From the NCBI GenBank assembly GCA_028867235.1, contig JAGWGS010000098.1:1-5290 (forward strand): a stretch of DNA of 5,290 nucleotides, in the 5' to 3' direction. The notes under the pieces were generated by a model. It saw only the letters and a list, made by a program, of their open reading frames with translations, ran no database searches and was not told the origin of the DNA. Positions 1-5,290 of this stretch are shown piece by piece (the first letter of the stretch is position 1; each line of letters starts with the position of its first letter). The translations under genes were made by a program, and so were the position numbers. This DNA is from Nitrososphaerota archaeon. Its GTDB lineage: Archaea > Thermoproteota > Nitrososphaeria > Nitrososphaerales > Nitrosopumilaceae.

Positions 1-180
1 TTCAGAGATGGCTAGATTGTCAGATGGTGATGGAGATACAGACTTGGTTGTACCTACACGTGCAGGAGAAGATGAATCAGTGATGGACATGCTGTCAGAT
101 AGTGATTGTGATTGGGTAGCAGCAGGACGTGCAGCTGAGAATGTTTCTGAGATACCTAGATTGTCGGATAGTGGTAGGCT
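1..180 (-). repeat. Start of a degenerate S-D-N/S-D-S coding repeat array
   Basis: Residues 1114-1173 contain LSDNLGI (1117-1123), LSDSMSI (1140-1146) and PSDNLAI (1165-1171), spaced 23 and 25 residues apart. Between them lie related Ser/Ala/Thr segments that share an Ala-Arg pair (SAARPAATQ and SPARVGTTK). Such Ser/Asp repeats are common in the C-terminal parts of large Nitrososphaerota surface proteins. The array is cut by the window edge, so its length and the protein's C-terminal anchor are unknown. Degenerate relatives of the motif occur near the N-terminus of the same protein (residues 71-77 and 102-108). Confidence 0.75.
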
Positions 181-3100
181 GTATGCATAAACAGCAGTTT
201 GCGTACAGGTGTTGGGACTAGGAGCAAAATTAGCTGCAGAAGGATTTGTAGTCTGTCCACATCCTGTAGTACTTGAAAATATACGTGTATAGGTAGCAGT
301 AGTTGAAATTGGAGTCAGCCAGTTGTAATTGAAGACCCAGTTGTTTCCAGCTGCAGTAACAGATCCTGCAGCAAGCTGACTTTTTGTCCAGGTTGTCATT
401 GTACAAGAACCAGAACCACCGCAAAATTGTACAACATTTGTACCAGAGGCTATGTTGGCATCATTTTCAATGCCGGTAGAATGTAAGGTAACTGTCTTTG
501 TTGCATCTACTGCAACAAACCAGTTTCTTGCCTCTGTGAATGTAGATACATTATCTTGTGAAACTTGTGCTTGTCCCAGTGCATACAATTGAGGCTGAAT
601 GAGGGGCACTGCATAGTTATATGATACCATGGTATCATTGTTTGAGTCCAAATTTCGTACCCAGGTTATCATTTTTGTATCACCTACCTGGCTTACACTT
701 CCATCAGTGGTTACATTCAATACATTTGGAACAAATTCTTTGATGGTAATCTGACCTGAGCTTACATATGAATGGACTTTGAGTTTGACATTGAAATTAT
801 TTGGTTGATCAAAAGGATCAATCTTGGTTGCTGCCATTCTGATAATTTCGTAATTGTAATTTTTCTCAACTAGGAAATAGGTAGAAAAGTTTGAAACACC
901 AGATGATGTCTTTGCTGTTACATCTACAGTGTAATTTCCTTCTATAGAAGGAATATACTGTGCTTGATATATTGCACAATCAAATAGGCTCATACTTATC
1001 CCATTTCCAGTTGAGAGAATAGTATTTTTTGAATTTGGATCTGTTATCTTCATGACAATATTGGAATCACATGCAGAGGTACCATTATTTAGTAAAGTAG
1101 TTATTGTAAAGTTTGCAATTTCACCAGGTTTGTATATACTTCTGTCAGTGTTTAGGGCTACTAGACCCCAAGCAAACTGACTTTCAGTAGTATAGGTTTT
1201 ACCTTGTTTTACTAGAGTAATTTTTAATTTATAAAGTCCAGGAAATCCGTACATCATAGAGGATAATTTTATATCAAATTTTCCTTCCCTGAGCTTTTCG
1301 AAGTTTACCTTAATAGGAATAGAATGTCCATTTGGACCAGTAATTTCTGCGCTTATTACAGAGTTATTTTCTTTCCATTTGTCTTGTTGAACAGGGCCTG
1401 CTGTTTCCTGTATCTTTTTGTGGAATTTATTCAGATCTTGTTTTGTATAATATTCAAACTGAAAATCAGGATTTTCAGTCAATAAATAACTCTTTTTTGA
1501 GGATATTACAGACGGTACTATTGGAATGGTGTCATTTATTCCAGTAGAGTTGGATATAGAAGTAGAGTTTAGTAGAGTAGAATTAGATATTTGATTTAGA
1601 GTTGATGTATTGTTTGTACTATTTGTTGTATTAAGACCAATAGAATTGAGAGGAATCTGTGTAACTGGTGCGTATGAAAGTACATCTTTTAGATACAGAC
1701 TGTTAATCTGGCTGGAAGTAAAGGTAGAATTGTAGAGGTTAACGCCCTGTATAGAACCTGAAAATAGATTGTTAGGATTCCTTGAAAGGCTGTTAAAATA
1801 GGCTCCAATTACAATATCTGCATTAGAAGAGATATGGCTTACGTCTGTTGTTACTAGTTTACCATTTACTGCAAGTGTTGGTATTCCTGCTATGTGAAGA
1901 CTTGACTGGAGGGTTCCATTGACATAGAGACTTATTGATGACCCGTTGTATGTAGCAACAAGATGTGTCCAGTCTTCCCCTAATGTACTAGTAGAATTTA
2001 CTGTACTCCACTTGATCCCATCATATACAGAAAATGTCGCTTTTTTTACCGGTGGAATGTTATTGTTTACTGCTAGGGCAAACTGGTTTTCCTTGCTTAT
2101 TACAGTAAATGTTCCAGATCCTTGAGAATAGTCAGGTTTTACCCATGCTGAAAGGGTTAATGCACTTAGGTTTGTAGTAGATGTCACATTTGATGTTAGA
2201 AATCCATTTCCCTTTAGTTGTAGTAGCTTACCGTTTGTATCATTTTGTACTTGTAATTTACCTACAGACTTTGTATTATTAACAGAGGCACCCAGATTCC
2301 ACAGATTTGCGGACAGGGTGGAGTTGCTTGGAGATGTGTTGGGAAGAGGTTGGGTGGAATTGCTTGTAGTAAATACAGGAGTCACAGAATGAGTCGAGTT
2401 GTGTGGTGGTACGTTAGGGAGGGGTTGGAAATTGCTTGGAGGTATATTGGGAAGAGAGTGAGTGGAATTGCGTTGAGATATGTTGGGAAGAGGTTGGGTG
2501 GAATTGCTTGTAGTAAATACAGGAATGATAGAGTGAGTGGAATTGCGTTGAGATATGTTGGGAAGAGGTTGGGTGGAGTTGCTTGTAGTAAATACAGGAA
2601 TGATAGAGTGGGTAGAATTAGTATTGGCTGATAGACCAGTAGTACTATTACTTGGTTGTGCGTATGCTGCACCCCAATAATTAGAAGATATAGACATTGG
2701 AGTTACAACAGAAGATGCAACAAGAATAACAATAAAACAAAATGAAAAAATTCTTTTTGAATTGTACCGTAATTTAGCTTCTTTAATATCCATTAAGAGA
2801 AATCCTGAAAGAGGAATCAACAATATCAATAGTGTTGGGTTTTTCGGATCAGCCAAACTATGTACGGTCGGCATTATCCCATGTTCCATTGAGTTTATTT
2901 CTAAATGGAAATCTTCAGATGTATATTCGAATAATGATATGAGATTAGTGTTGTCAGACCAATTTTCAAATTCATACAAAATATTATTTTTGTTGATGTT
3001 TTGCTGTGTCATTGAAATTACATTTATTATAGTTGGATTGTAATCAAATGATTTTTCTAAAGAAATAGAATTTTCAATAATAATTTTTTTTCCAGAAATT

Positions 3101-3519
3101 CTAATTCTATCAGAGTTTGAAATTTTATCCATGGTAGTCTTTTCAAAGTTTTGTTGAATTATGGAAACAAAATTTTGATTATAGTTGTTGGTGTAAATTC
3201 CTAAATTTTCAGAAAGTGAAATATTGTATACGGTAGATATTTTTGGTGATACATTAGATTTTGGTTGTTGTGATCCAGAATTTGTTGTTACTCCCATATT
3301 TTCTGCAAGATTGATTGTTACTGTTTTGGATACGTGTGGATTTGGAGAAATTGATGATGTTGTATCAGGAATAGGTACCGGATATTTTTGTGAACTAGTA
3401 AAAGGCATAACATCTGATTGAGCATATGCAATTCCCAAAATTGATGTAGAAATCATTATAATTGAAAAGATAGAAATTACTTTGGCAAGTACGTCAATAC
3501 GATTACCCTTAGGGACCAT
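1..3519 (-). CDS. Giant secreted LamG-domain surface protein, 3' end beyond the window
   Basis: The frame is open for 1173 codons from ATG 3519 to the left edge. An in-frame TGA lies just upstream and no Shine-Dalgarno is visible, so this start is favoured, probably on a leaderless mRNA. Visible order by residue: signal peptide 1-33 (cut A-Y-A|Q); unrecognised Asn/Ile/Lys-rich ectodomain 34-227; membrane helix about 228-245; basic loop; second signal-like helix about 257-279 ending A-Y-A-Q at 285-288; stalk repeats 301-403; LamG/concanavalin-like domain about 407-610 (LSAWVKP around W459, DWTHLVATYNG around W517); Asn/Ser/Thr linker about 625-668; beta-sandwich modules about 669-786, 787-884 (SIYKPGE at 794-800, as in macroglobulin MG2-like modules) and 885-1005 (ending EARNW at 996-1000); cysteines 1033, 1039, 1087 and 1105; S-D-N repeats from 1114. 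Proteins with this LamG, beta-sandwich and 'EAR-x-W' order are familiar in Nitrososphaerota. An adhesion or surface-coat role is inferred. The ligand is unknown. Confidence 0.88.
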   Translation of the reverse strand, partial: MVPKGNRIDVLAKVISIFSIIMISTSILGIAYAQSDVMPFTSSQKYPVPIPDTTSSISPNPHVSKTVTINLAENMGVTTNSGSQQPKSNVSPKISTVYNISLSENLGIYTNNYNQNFVSIIQQNFEKTTMDKISNSDRIRISGKKIIIENSISLEKSFDYNPTIINVISMTQQNINKNNILYEFENWSDNTNLISLFEYTSEDFHLEINSMEHGIMPTVHSLADPKNPTLLILLIPLSGFLLMDIKEAKLRYNSKRIFSFCFIVILVASSVVTPMSISSNYWGAAYAQPSNSTTGLSANTNSTHSIIPVFTTSNSTQPLPNISQRNSTHSIIPVFTTSNSTQPLPNISQRNSTHSLPNIPPSNFQPLPNVPPHNSTHSVTPVFTTSNSTQPLPNTSPSNSTLSANLWNLGASVNNTKSVGKLQVQNDTNGKLLQLKGNGFLTSNVTSTTNLSALTLSAWVKPDYSQGSGTFTVISKENQFALAVNNNIPPVKKATFSVYDGIKWSTVNSTSTLGEDWTHLVATYNGSSISLYVNGTLQSSLHIAGIPTLAVNGKLVTTDVSHISSNADIVIGAYFNSLSRNPNNLFSGSIQGVNLYNSTFTSSQINSLYLKDVLSYAPVTQIPLNSIGLNTTNSTNNTSTLNQISNSTLLNSTSISNSTGINDTIPIVPSVISSKKSYLLTENPDFQFEYYTKQDLNKFHKKIQETAGPVQQDKWKENNSVISAEITGPNGHSIPIKVNFEKLREGKFDIKLSSMMYGFPGLYKLKITLVKQGKTYTTESQFAWGLVALNTDRSIYKPGEIANFTITTLLNNGTSACDSNIVMKITDPNSKNTILSTGNGISMSLFDCAIYQAQYIPSIEGNYTVDVTAKTSSGVSNFSTYFLVEKNYNYEIIRMAATKIDPFDQPNNFNVKLKVHSYVSSGQITIKEFVPNVLNVTTDGSVSQVGDTKMITWVRNLDSNNDTMVSYNYAVPLIQPQLYALGQAQVSQDNVSTFTEARNWFVAVDATKTVTLHSTGIENDANIASGTNVVQFCGGSGSCTMTTWTKSQLAAGSVTAAGNNWVFNYNWLTPISTTATYTRIFSSTTGCGQTTNPSAANFAPSPNTCTQTAVYAYSLPLSDNLGISETFSAARPAATQSQSLSDSMSITDSSSPARVGTTKSVSPSPSDNLAISE
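2326..2619 (-). repeat. 75-bp in-frame tandem repeats encoding a sequon-rich stalk
   Basis: Four units encode residues 301-398: two 25-residue units at 2619-2545 and 2544-2470, a diverged 23-residue unit at 2469-2401, and another 25-residue unit at 2400-2326. A partial N-S-T-L-S follows. The first two differ at only 3 of 75 bases and encode identical protein. Each of these two units carries three Asn-X-Ser/Thr sequons (first at N301, N314 and N321) among Pro, Ser and Thr. The segment is probably an extended, N-glycosylated spacer between the membrane hairpin and the LamG domain. High nucleotide identity suggests recent duplication, so copy number may vary between strains. Confidence 0.9.
2656..2838 (-). 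other. Internal membrane hairpin and second signal-peptide-like segment inside the giant protein
   Basis: Residues 228-288. A first hydrophobic helix (from P228, LLILLIPLSGFLL) is followed by a basic stretch with K246, K249, R251, K255 and R256. A second helix from I257 (FSFCFIVILVASSVV) then leads to a small-residue segment ending A-Y-A-Q-P, the same cleavage-site style as the N-terminus. Starting from Met243 (ATG at 2793), this second part would be a textbook signal peptide with a charged n-region, h-region and cut site. The first 256 residues alone would make a complete type I anchored protein. With the N-terminus outside, the basic loop falls on the cytoplasmic side and both ectodomains face outward, so a single chain is also topologically consistent. 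Whether residue 287/288 is cleaved cannot be seen from sequence. Confidence 0.7.
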
Positions 3520-3638
3520 ATGTTTACTTGTGGAATAATATCAATAAGACAGGTGGAATTAATGCAGGTCTGGGCATACCATATTGGAAATATGAATCGT
3601 ATACATATCCAACTTGGAACAATCAATTTTCTTCATAA
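3513..3638 (+). pseudogene. Possible remnant of the 3' end of a lost gene
   Basis: A plus-strand frame of 41 codons runs from just after a TAG at 3510-3512 to TAA at 3636-3638. The product is unusually rich in Trp (3), Tyr (6) and Gly (5), for example GLGIPYWKYESYTYPTW, which looks more like the C-terminal tail of a folded secreted or beta-rich protein than a translation of random AT-rich DNA. There is no ATG or GTG start, only a TTG at 3528, and its first bases overlap the start of the giant gene. A gene remnant left by a rearrangement is one reading; a chance frame is the other. The family is not recognised. Confidence 0.22.
3534..3547 (-). promoter_or_regulatory. Candidate TATA-like box of the giant surface-protein gene
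   Basis: The minus strand reads TTATTGATATTATT, 15-28 bases upstream of the ATG at 3519. The element is AT-only apart from one G, while the upstream flank is richer in G and C. Its 5' part (TTATTGATA) is centred about 24 bases from the ATG, roughly where an archaeal TATA box would sit for a leaderless transcript. No ribosome binding site is seen. The match to consensus is loose, so this is a weak call. Confidence 0.25.
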
Positions 3639-3811
3639 AATAACCATTTTACGTAATTTATGATATGTAATTTTTTGATGATCTTTTTTAAGAAATTAAA
3701 TCAAACAATAAGAATTATTTCAAATGAATAATATGTGGTTTAATAAAATATTCTGAAAAATTATTTTACATTTTAAATATAAAAAAATAATAAAATATTT
3801 CATAAACATAT

Positions 3812-3834
3812 TAGAATAACAATTTCTTATTCTA
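3812..3834. repeat. 8-bp perfect inverted repeat
   Basis: The arms TAGAATAA (3812-3819) and TTATTCTA (3827-3834) flank a 7-base spacer. Given the AT content and size of the region, one stem of this quality could easily arise by chance. No T-run follows it directly on either strand, so no function is assigned. Confidence 0.4.
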
Positions 3835-4035
3835 TGGAGTTGAATCAAGTAACATCTCACCTAATAACATACCAAACTAGAAATAATAAAAAAGAAATTT
3901 CATGAATAGGCTTGATTAATGTTTCAAACAATATCAAAAATCTTGTGCAATATTGATCGATATATTACATCAACAAAAAACAAATCAAAGATCACTTGCA
4001 TGATTAATTAAGTTCGTTTGAAGTTTTAAAATGCC

Positions 4036-4054
4036 AATCACATCATTTGTGATT
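4036..4054. repeat. 7-bp inverted repeat AATCACA/TGTGATT
   Basis: Perfect arms at 4036-4042 and 4048-4054 surround the spacer TCATT. The arms include G:C pairs, which makes it stronger than most AT-only stems here. It could be an operator-like dyad or an RNA hairpin, and no gene start is adjacent. On the minus strand it lies past the hairpin and T-run at 4092-4118. Confidence 0.35.
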
Positions 4055-4091
4055 TATTTCTAGAATAGTACAACCATTGAATTTAATATGT

Positions 4092-4118
4092 AAAAAAAAT
4101 TCAAGATCTATAATCTTG
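4092..4118 (-). terminator. Intrinsic-terminator-like hairpin plus T8 on the minus strand
   Basis: Read on the minus strand, CAAGAT (4118-4113), a 5-base loop and ATCTTG (4107-4102) form a perfect 6-bp stem. AA and then eight consecutive T residues (4099-4092) follow. This is the arrangement of an intrinsic terminator, and archaeal RNA polymerase also stops at oligo-T tracts. It lies about 315 bases past the stop of the minus-strand gene ending at 4433, so it could end that transcript with a long 3' untranslated region, or end a separate small RNA. The short stem limits confidence. Confidence 0.4.
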
Positions 4119-4125
4119 GTTGACA

Positions 4126-4164
4126 ATCAAATCCAAAAGCTTGATAATTGAACCGGATTTTGAT
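4126..4164. repeat. Imperfect inverted repeat next to the terminator-like hairpin
   Basis: ATCAAATCC (4126-4134) pairs with GGATTTTGAT (4155-4164) with a single bulged T, closing a 20-base loop. The four G:C pairs in the stem are notable for this AT-rich gap. On the minus strand it comes directly before the hairpin and T8 element, so a transcript would contain two consecutive stem-loops and then the T-run. Confidence 0.4.
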
Positions 4165-4396
4165 AGAAACTAGAAAAATATGATGTGATTTATGTACATA
4201 CGACTTGAATAATTTTGTTTCAACAATATCAAGATGATTATAAACATGATTTAATTTTTTATAGGCTATATTTTTCATGACATATTTAGTATTACATGTT
4301 ATGAATGCTAATATTTTATTATATGAATTTGTAATATATTTACAAGATTAGAAAATTTTTTCTCTAGTTAACAAATCTATGTTTCATCTCTTCCAC

Positions 4397-4409
4397 ATAA
4401 CTGAGTTAT
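4397..4409. repeat. Small dyad downstream of the 254-residue protein gene
   Basis: ATAAC (4397-4401) and GTTAT (4405-4409) flank a TGA spacer, about 24 bases past the stop on the minus strand. The stem has only 5 pairs and is not followed by a T-run in the transcription direction, so it is at most a weak 3'-end structure and may be chance. Confidence 0.25.
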
Positions 4410-4432
4410 TTAGCGTATCATAAGAATAATTT

Positions 4433-5197
4433 TCAATGACTAAAATTTGTAAAATAATTAGATTTGACCAAGAATCTAGCCACAATCAATATGACAATAA
4501 ATGCAGGCACAAGTGCAATCATTGGAAATTGAAATTCAGGAAGTGATTTATCAGGTGATACCATCACTCCCCAGTTATTTGGAGTAGGTATCTGAAATTG
4601 ATCATTTTGAGTTAGATTTGCAGGCCACGTAGAGAACTTGTTAGTATTTGCATCATAAACAGAATAGTAGAATCCATAGATATCTGATCTTCCAATGAAA
4701 TCTACTGGAATTTTAAATTCATAGCTTGGGTGAGGGATATCGCTATAACGATCATTTTGATCAGAGATTCCGCTTACACTGATAAACCCTGATGGATTTG
4801 ATATCTTTTCAAAGTTACCAGTGGATCCGGATGTGGAATTTCCCTGGTATGTAGAACCTTCATTTGTACCAAGTATTGATTGAAAGCAATAATCATGTTT
4901 ATCAAATGTAGTTGATTTTGTATTATTGCTGTCAAAACAAAGCATAACATTGTCTTTTTCCTTTGTAAAATTAGTATTAGAAACAAGGTCAACAAGTATA
5001 TAGATGAATTTACCATCATGAGCTGATCGGATTCCACCATCCCAGCTAGTATGCTTCCACTCTTCTGTGTATGTCCATTTTCCATCAAATACCATATTTT
5101 CCATATCAGAGTATGGCAACATTATTGGTTCTGCAAAGGCAGCATAATTTCCAAAGATATACGCAATTAAGATTGTTGCAAGAAAATATCTTTTCAC
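4433..5197 (-). CDS. Secreted, membrane-anchored protein with CBM9/DOMON-like domain and PEF C-terminal motif
   Basis: The protein is 254 residues long and complete. The start is GTG at 5197: the adjacent ATG at 5199 is out of frame and meets TGA at once, and no in-frame ATG precedes an upstream TAA. Residues 1-22 form a signal peptide (K2, R3, hydrophobic core, cut AFA|E). Residues about 36-215 look like a DOMON-like/CBM9 beta-sandwich: VFDGKWTYTEEW at 36-47, then IYILVDL at 65-71 and MLCFD at 85-89. C87 and C104 could form a disulfide. Residues 219-222 are LPEF, followed by a helix about 224-240 and a short tail with R241 and K245, resembling the PEF/PEFG-type C-terminal anchors of Nitrososphaerota that archaeosortases are thought to process. 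Here Gln replaces the Gly of PEFG. Members of this fold bind sugars or haem; the ligand is unknown, and no clear haem ligand was identified. No operon partner is visible. Confidence 0.85.
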   Translation of the reverse strand: MKRYFLATILIAYIFGNYAAFAEPIMLPYSDMENMVFDGKWTYTEEWKHTSWDGGIRSAHDGKFIYILVDLVSNTNFTKEKDNVMLCFDSNNTKSTTFDKHDYCFQSILGTNEGSTYQGNSTSGSTGNFEKISNPSGFISVSGISDQNDRYSDIPHPSYEFKIPVDFIGRSDIYGFYYSVYDANTNKFSTWPANLTQNDQFQIPTPNNWGVMVSPDKSLPEFQFPMIALVPAFIVILIVARFLVKSNYFTNFSH

Positions 5198-5203
5198 ATC
5201 ACA

Positions 5204-5217
5204 ATTGTATGCACAAT
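5204..5217. promoter_or_regulatory. Dyad ATTGT-ATGC-ACAAT next to the GTG start
   Basis: Perfect 5-bp arms ATTGT (5204-5208) and ACAAT (5213-5217) lie about 7-20 bases upstream of the start codon, between it and the nearer TATA-like element. The position would suit a repressor site or a start-proximal hairpin. The motif is short, so this is only a candidate. Confidence 0.2.
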
Positions 5218-5229
5218 ATGATAAAAATG
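5217..5229 (-). promoter_or_regulatory. Candidate TATA-like box upstream of the GTG start
   Basis: The minus strand reads ATTTTTATCATAT-like sequence about 20-32 bases before the GTG at 5197, the expected spacing for a leaderless archaeal transcript. A better TATA match, TAATATAAAC at 5260-5251, lies further upstream and would give a leader of roughly 30 bases. No Shine-Dalgarno sequence is seen, which fits the leaderless option. Which box is used cannot be decided from sequence. Confidence 0.25.
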
Positions 5230-5290
5230 ATTATTTCAAGTTCACATGATGTTTATATTACAAAAGTTCTAATTGAGAATCATTGAACAA

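Larger units (their letters stand above)
3911..4232 (+). repeat. Degenerate direct-repeat pair at 3911-3937 and 4204-4232
   Basis: Both copies share a core of GTTTCAA(A)CAATATCAA, at 3921-3937 and 4217-4232, differing by one inserted A. Each is preceded by a CTTGAnTAAT-like sequence (CTTGATTAAT and CTTGAATAAT), and a third CTTGATAAT lies at 4140-4148. The copies are about 300 bases apart in non-coding DNA. They could be an old duplication or protein-binding sites, but low sequence complexity also favours such matches. Confidence 0.35.
3639..4432. other. Long AT-rich intergenic region without a recognisable gene
   Basis: About 800 bases separate the stop of the 254-residue protein gene from the fragment near 3638. 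All frames are broken by frequent stops, and I see no tRNA, rRNA, C/D-box pair or CRISPR pattern. The region holds runs of A and T, several short inverted repeats, a degenerate direct-repeat pair, and one hairpin plus oligo-T on the minus strand, listed separately. Such a gap is large for a compact archaeal genome of this kind. It may hold a small RNA or decayed sequence, but nothing visible proves either. Confidence 0.6.

Noticed and set aside
8..190. Open plus-strand frame of 60 codons
   Set aside because: It lies antisense to the S-D-N repeat part of the giant gene; its Asp/Ser-rich product is a mirror of the coding repeats.
230..424. Minus-strand frame of 64 codons
   Set aside because: It is an out-of-frame shadow within the continuous 1173-codon frame.
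2326..2619. CRISPR array
   Set aside because: The repeats are contiguous, coding and 69-75 bp long, with no unique spacers.
2350..2672. Overlapping plus- and minus-strand frames with repeated protein segments
   Set aside because: The 75-bp unit is a multiple of three, so every frame without a stop in one unit stays open through all units. Only the frame continuous with the LamG protein has signal and domain support.
2762..3043. Plus-strand frame of 93 codons with a hydrophobic end
   Set aside because: It is antisense to the membrane-hairpin and N-terminal module coding region and has no independent support.
3224..3421. Plus-strand frame of 65 codons
   Set aside because: It is antisense to the N-terminal ectodomain, where codon structure favours the minus strand.
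3676..3757. C/D-box small RNA suggested by TGATGA at 3676-3681 and a downstream CTGA
   Set aside because: The C box lacks the usual purine before TGATGA, the spacing is long, and no internal D'/C' pair or terminal stem is visible.
4120..4165. tRNA-like T-arm (CAAATCC near GAACCGG)
   Set aside because: No acceptor stem, anticodon arm or conserved tRNA positions could be placed around it.
4774..5088. Minus-strand frame of 104 codons inside the CBM9-like gene
   Set aside because: It is a shifted frame of the same strand; the 254-residue frame has the signal peptide, fold pattern and anchor.
5071..5286. Plus-strand frame of 71 codons at the right edge
   Set aside because: It is antisense to the signal-peptide region and promoter of the 254-residue protein gene, and its product has no recognisable features.

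Overview
The window looks like chromosomal DNA of an ammonia-oxidising archaeon of the Nitrososphaerota (Thaumarchaeota), most likely Nitrosopumilales-like. This rests on the AT-rich base composition, signal peptides ending in A-Y-A-Q, a very large LamG-type surface protein with Asn-X-Ser/Thr-rich stalks and S-D-N/S-D-S repeats, and a second secreted protein ending in a P-E-F motif plus a membrane helix. The assignment is by pattern recognition and no database was searched.

Positions 1-3519 are one uninterrupted minus-strand reading frame of 1173 codons that runs off the left edge. It begins at ATG 3519 and has no stop in the window. From the N-terminus it reads: signal peptide; an unrecognised ectodomain; a transmembrane helix; a short basic loop; a second complete signal-peptide-like segment ending in A-Y-A-Q; a stalk of 25-residue repeats; a LamG/concanavalin-like domain; an Asn/Ser/Thr linker; three beta-sandwich modules; a four-cysteine segment; and the start of an S-D-N repeat array. 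It looks like two secreted proteins fused in frame, and this is the most interesting object in the window.

Positions 3513-3638 hold a short Trp/Tyr/Gly-rich plus-strand frame that ends in a stop but has no credible start; it may be a gene remnant. Positions 3639-4432 are about 800 bases of very AT-rich DNA without a credible gene. This gap has several short inverted repeats, a degenerate pair of direct repeats, and a minus-strand hairpin followed by eight T residues that resembles an intrinsic terminator.

Positions 4433-5197 encode, on the minus strand, a complete 254-residue secreted protein: GTG start, signal peptide, a domain resembling the CBM9/DOMON-like beta-sandwich fold, and a C-terminal P-E-F plus membrane-helix anchor. 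The last 93 bases hold its presumed promoter. The two genes point the same way but are 913 bases apart, so they are probably separate transcription units. Both appear to encode components of the cell envelope, and no metabolic pathway can be inferred.
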